DNA of 64,000 nt, taken from Aulosira sp. FACHB-615. GTDB taxonomy: Bacteria; Cyanobacteriota; Cyanobacteriia; Cyanobacteriales; Nostocaceae. The notes beneath the pieces were generated by a model. That model searched no databases. It had not been told where the DNA came from and saw nothing but the letters and a program-made list of their open reading frames with translations. The translations under genes and the position numbers were made by a program. Location of the stretch: assembly GCF_014698045.1 (NCBI RefSeq), contig NZ_JACJSE010000026.1, positions 27,354 to 91,353 on the forward strand, written 5' to 3'. This document shows positions 62,001-64,000 of the stretch, piece by piece (within the stretch, counting starts at the first letter, position 1; each line of letters starts with the position of its first letter).

Positions 62001-64000
62001 GAATGGAACCCCGACGAAAAATACAATGTAGAAATCCGAGCTAGTGACCACCCACCGGGACACGATCGCTACGCTTCGAGATTAGTGTTTGTTGCCGATG
62101 GTGATGGTGAATATAAGGAGTTTGCAGCGTTAGAGCCGAGGACGGCGCATTTACCAATTGGCACAAAGGCGCAGGCTAATATTCTGCCTGGGGAAACTTC
62201 GACAGCCAAAGCGACGGTTTCTGTGCCAGGACAGGAACCAGTAGAGTTTACCATCCGAGAAATCAAAAAGTTCTCTTATGCTGACAAGACATTTCACGGT
62301 GAACAAGTCAGCTTGGAAATTGGTAAAGTACCAGTACCCACAGGAGTAGTGAAAATTAAGTTAGATGGTAAAACTCTTGGAGAGTTGGATGCCGACTCTA
62401 TCAAGCAACTCCAGGCAGTAAACTATCTTGCTGACGGGAAACCTCTTAATCTCAAGCTTACGACCATATCCGAAAAACACAATGCTTTTGTGATAGCTGA
62501 GTCACCAAATGGGAATTTTATAAAGATTGATAAAACTAATTCTTACGATTATGAAGGCGAGAAATTTGCAGATAAAGAATATAGAAAACTAACACTGGAA
62601 GTACCGCAATCTCAAGTAAGAGATGCCGTGTTTTTAAATGGGGAACCGTTGGGAGTACTGTTTTTTAATAAAGATAAAGAAGCAATCAAAAACTTGGGGG
62701 CGCTAAAATTTGGTCAATTAACACCAGTTAATGTGACGCTCCAGAGCAATTTCACCACAACAATGGTCGTGAAAGTTGACCCCGCAACAGTTCAATATCC
62801 TGAAACTTGGGTGAAACAAAACCAAGTGTTTGGTCAACAGACAGTCAATGAAGAACAACACAGAGCGATCGCAAAAACTGCACCGATGCTCTACAAAATA
62901 AAAGAGCGTCCCACCATGTTGTTTGCCACACCCGAAGATAAAATGTTGGGATTGACACAACTAGCCGTGGACAACCATAAAATTGCGACTGTGACCGAGT
63001 GGCTGGCTGACAAGAATGTTGCGATTGCCCAAGTGCCACCAGAAGATGTGCCACTGGAAACGAAAAAGGGACTCGCCGTATTTAATTTGGTAAATTCATC
63101 AATTCCTGAATCAACTTTTGAGTCCATGACCAAGAAGTTTGGTCGTGTGATTGATTTCCAAGCTGAATACGAGAAGAAAGTGCGATCGCTGCCTGACCGT
63201 CCAAAACATTTAAAACCGCCCGTGGCATCACCCCAAGCGCCACTGTCACAGCCGCCGCCGCCGCAACCGCAGTTTCCGCAGGTACAGCCAAATCCCCTTG
63301 CTCAACTCAAGCCTATAAACGATGCGGTGGCTTCTCACATGAAAAAAGATGTGGCGATGGCAGACATAGCCACTCAATTCATCGGTAAATCATCAGCACC
63401 AGCCAGTACACCATCCAGTACTCGCAATTACGAACAGGCTTGGGGCGATGGCGCAAACACAGGCAATTATTCAAAAACCGACGTAATCATGGTTTCTGGC
63501 TCCGGCCCGTGGCGGGGTGTAACAAACGAGCAAATCCAACAGACTTTTGATAATCACTACGTCCCACTGCTTGATAAGGCTATAGCTGCTGGTAGTTCGT
63601 TTGTGGTGGGTAATGCCCAAGGAACTGATCAGCTAGTACAAAAATACTTGCAGGAGCGTGGCTACAAGTTGGAGAGTACGCAGCAGGGCTATACTCGCGC
63701 TTCATCACCATCTGTGACCATCGACCACCTGCGCTCATGGTACATTGCGGCTGATGGTTTGGGTAAACCTGACGATTACAAAAAACGAATTGTTGAAGTT
63801 GCCAATGAGTTCAAAGCTACCGGTCAGTTATCGCCCAAAGCTGTGGCGGCAATGGAGCAAGATACACTCACTCGAATCTCCCAGGTGTCCCAGAAGTTGG
63901 CATCAAATATAGGTCAGCTTGGAAATGATGGTACTGTCCGTGTTACTGGTAAAACGTATGATTTAGCATTAAATTCTGAACGCAAAGATTTGGCGATCGC
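59019..64000 (+). CDS. Predicted single-chain two-barrel RNA polymerase-like giant protein with SLOG-like domain (3' end outside window)
   Basis: ATG 59019 is the first start after an in-frame TGA (59010). No stop follows to 64000, giving at least 1660 residues. Motifs appear in the order of RdRP/QDE-1/YonO-type polymerases: NGGILKRESA (135-144, cf. DGxGxIS), FGKGTL (K195, cf. KG), LPLSSFKG (K227, cf. SMxKF), VLNFRSPFLNSNGL (R444, cf. RxPxLH), GRDFDGDCIGV (D508/D510/D512, metal-binding aspartates), SDGISVGIINN (568-577, cf. DxLGxIxN) and AVDLFKSS (674-681, cf. AxDxxKTG). Residues ~970-1260 are beta-rich with a repeated module. A Pro-rich linker (~1400-1430) precedes a SLOG-like fold (DVIMVSGSGPWRGVT, VVGNAQGTDQLVQ; ~1488-1550). 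Activity is predicted, not shown. Confidence 0.78.
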   Translation, partial: MTLEFKHFDTRLNTWIHVDGDSKNPESILTEKLDNTLLEFYFPDKEFSFGHLDEYSTPEDLKNHPNGHTLLLSSKTRLLYGSPECLEVIDKLCPDRKDRGAYGSIFLGSCKNSLNETLNILVVNDDSDPDKAGENGGILKRESAFKLVGDCYGQISTQLYDKLTKREEQQDYRVIQHRFGWREGDGEDTKYRFGKGTLRPHKLDSVEYVNPQNEPKIDLILPLSSFKGTDKDRPGGAIKPQIQPGLYTQKIWLGEKSQSERGKTAISQLLASFPQGIKDFAEELEAQAQKLAESQSDPRKVAQLFCEKYEKRKAFTEEQKASLEQQITEQVVDSSLVKQLELLTWNEAEEQFEASDDLEEESQKDDLLMYKLIKSDLVSGHNQILETEKVRKELAKFVQGEWRDIALGGTLTFDRAMIISSKELKNGEICVPWLDEGEKVLNFRSPFLNSNGLCVSTNKLVDDRLGPDGEPLKGIIVVNDEDLKRIKARLQPDEIAPLETESERQGRDFDGDCIGVTLARKYPNLTAEAEYRNQPENAYAPTVKEKKQSFYINGEQPPFEEIAIHMSDGISVGIINNQVTSLLSLESEIEILKTYGTSEQKSAYLDRVLEHYEKLLEEDNAKPIREEYKPNIQEFVKLAQNPDRTPESIEQAMDKNRILYRKLIEEACYHNQVAVDLFKSSRKPEMDLIKENNRYLYRKVDYVRDKKSTSVYLDSGIKTTGYSPVELLINQTNKYFQESKLESRPIVQFSNLFKDVEFTPQQRFSAIAAKYEFDRLYNAAVAMERRRETERGPSAIIQTQQGTKLEMTNLLRHKHPGIWKAESINLKLVEDKRSNKLLAIAQINNEQDDNGNPKFRRLGTISPQSIEENNLKPGMTTNNAKLVEFRPELTKGQTRLMFSQAYKFAQAYCESIPESERLSAAAAAWSVGAARQDELESIQNSKFKIQNKSQIQKKTPNFVFAAFSEEIISRLGELQFTDLRVGTLSNEANNFKGKEWNPDEKYNVEIRASDHPPGHDRYASRLVFVADGDGEYKEFAALEPRTAHLPIGTKAQANILPGETSTAKATVSVPGQEPVEFTIREIKKFSYADKTFHGEQVSLEIGKVPVPTGVVKIKLDGKTLGELDADSIKQLQAVNYLADGKPLNLKLTTISEKHNAFVIAESPNGNFIKIDKTNSYDYEGEKFADKEYRKLTLEVPQSQVRDAVFLNGEPLGVLFFNKDKEAIKNLGALKFGQLTPVNVTLQSNFTTTMVVKVDPATVQYPETWVKQNQVFGQQTVNEEQHRAIAKTAPMLYKIKERPTMLFATPEDKMLGLTQLAVDNHKIATVTEWLADKNVAIAQVPPEDVPLETKKGLAVFNLVNSSIPESTFESMTKKFGRVIDFQAEYEKKVRSLPDRPKHLKPPVASPQAPLSQPPPPQPQFPQVQPNPLAQLKPINDAVASHMKKDVAMADIATQFIGKSSAPASTPSSTRNYEQAWGDGANTGNYSKTDVIMVSGSGPWRGVTNEQIQQTFDNHYVPLLDKAIAAGSSFVVGNAQGTDQLVQKYLQERGYKLESTQQGYTRASSPSVTIDHLRSWYIAADGLGKPDDYKKRIVEVANEFKATGQLSPKAVAAMEQDTLTRISQVSQKLASNIGQLGNDGTVRVTGKTYDLALNSERKDLAI
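61830..61857. repeat. In-frame heptamer repeat ATTCAAA x4 inside the polymerase-like gene
   Basis: Four perfect ATTCAAA units inside coding sequence produce the low-complexity stretch IQNSKFKIQNK. The same heptamer is otherwise intergenic here (43508-43528, 45611-45631). Three added units equal 21 bp, so expansion by three keeps the frame. Confidence 0.9.

Noticed and set aside
59924..63291. Minus-strand frames (up to 183 codons) at the right end
   Set aside because: All lie antisense to the continuous plus-strand polymerase-like frame, which was read codon by codon from 59019 to 64000 without a stop.
1..64000. tRNA or rRNA genes
   Set aside because: No cloverleaf with a T-loop consensus or rRNA-like sequence was noticed by eye; a tRNAscan run would be decisive.

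Overview
The window looks like part of a large plasmid, or an integrated conjugative element, of a filamentous nitrogen-fixing-type cyanobacterium (Nostocales). Supporting signs are AT-rich DNA, repeated HIP1 octamers (GCGATCGC), heptamer short tandem repeats (ATTCAAA), a bluetail-type surface protein, a two-partner secretion/CHAT/DUF928/CHASE2 cluster, and a conjugation apparatus of the cyanobacterial type.

Layout. 1-2710: insertion sequences (a cut-off ISKra4-family transposase; a complete IS1380-family element with 17-bp ends, an AAGA target duplication and an in-frame amber stop). 3059-12763 (minus): a 3234-residue mosaic exoprotein with T4-type lysozyme, Hint, three LamG, RTX, cadherin-like and C-terminal bluetail domains. 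13303-13690: an IS5-like remnant. 13771-26111: a surface/signalling block with TpsA-TpsB two-partner secretion, a TPR-CHAT protease-like protein, DUF928, a kinase-like protein whose phospho-acceptor His is Gln, a response regulator and a CHASE2 histidine kinase. 26935-29940: an operon with a Bro-N-like protein, two ParA-type P-loop proteins and a membrane protein. 29973-31528: a divergent NarL regulator and soluble histidine kinase.

31751-54551 (minus): the conjugation block. From promoter end to distal end it runs MobV relaxase-primase fusion, Ycf46-like AAA+ ATPase, DUF192 protein, VirB2-, VirB3-, VirB4-, VirB5-, VirB6-, VirB8-, VirB10- and VirB9-like proteins, an anchored exoprotein, the VirD4/TraG coupling protein, a small relaxase-like protein, a 1349-residue DUF3854 protein, a hypothetical and a lipoprotein. 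It ends at a leftward terminator (31467-31490). 54552-54960 is a structured intergenic region that may hold oriT and/or a partition centromere. 54961-58424 (plus): an actin-like ParM partition operon, small proteins and a membrane-anchored Mrr-type nuclease.

Headline. From 59019 a plus-strand frame stays open to the window end (at least 1660 codons). Its first ~700 residues carry, in order, the hallmark motifs of single-chain two-barrel RNA polymerases (RdRP/QDE-1/YonO type), including RxP and DFDGD. After a proline-rich linker comes a SLOG-like nucleotide-binding fold. A plasmid-borne, probably conjugation-associated RNA polymerase is the most unusual content of the window. Its role (transcription or priming in donor or recipient) is inference.
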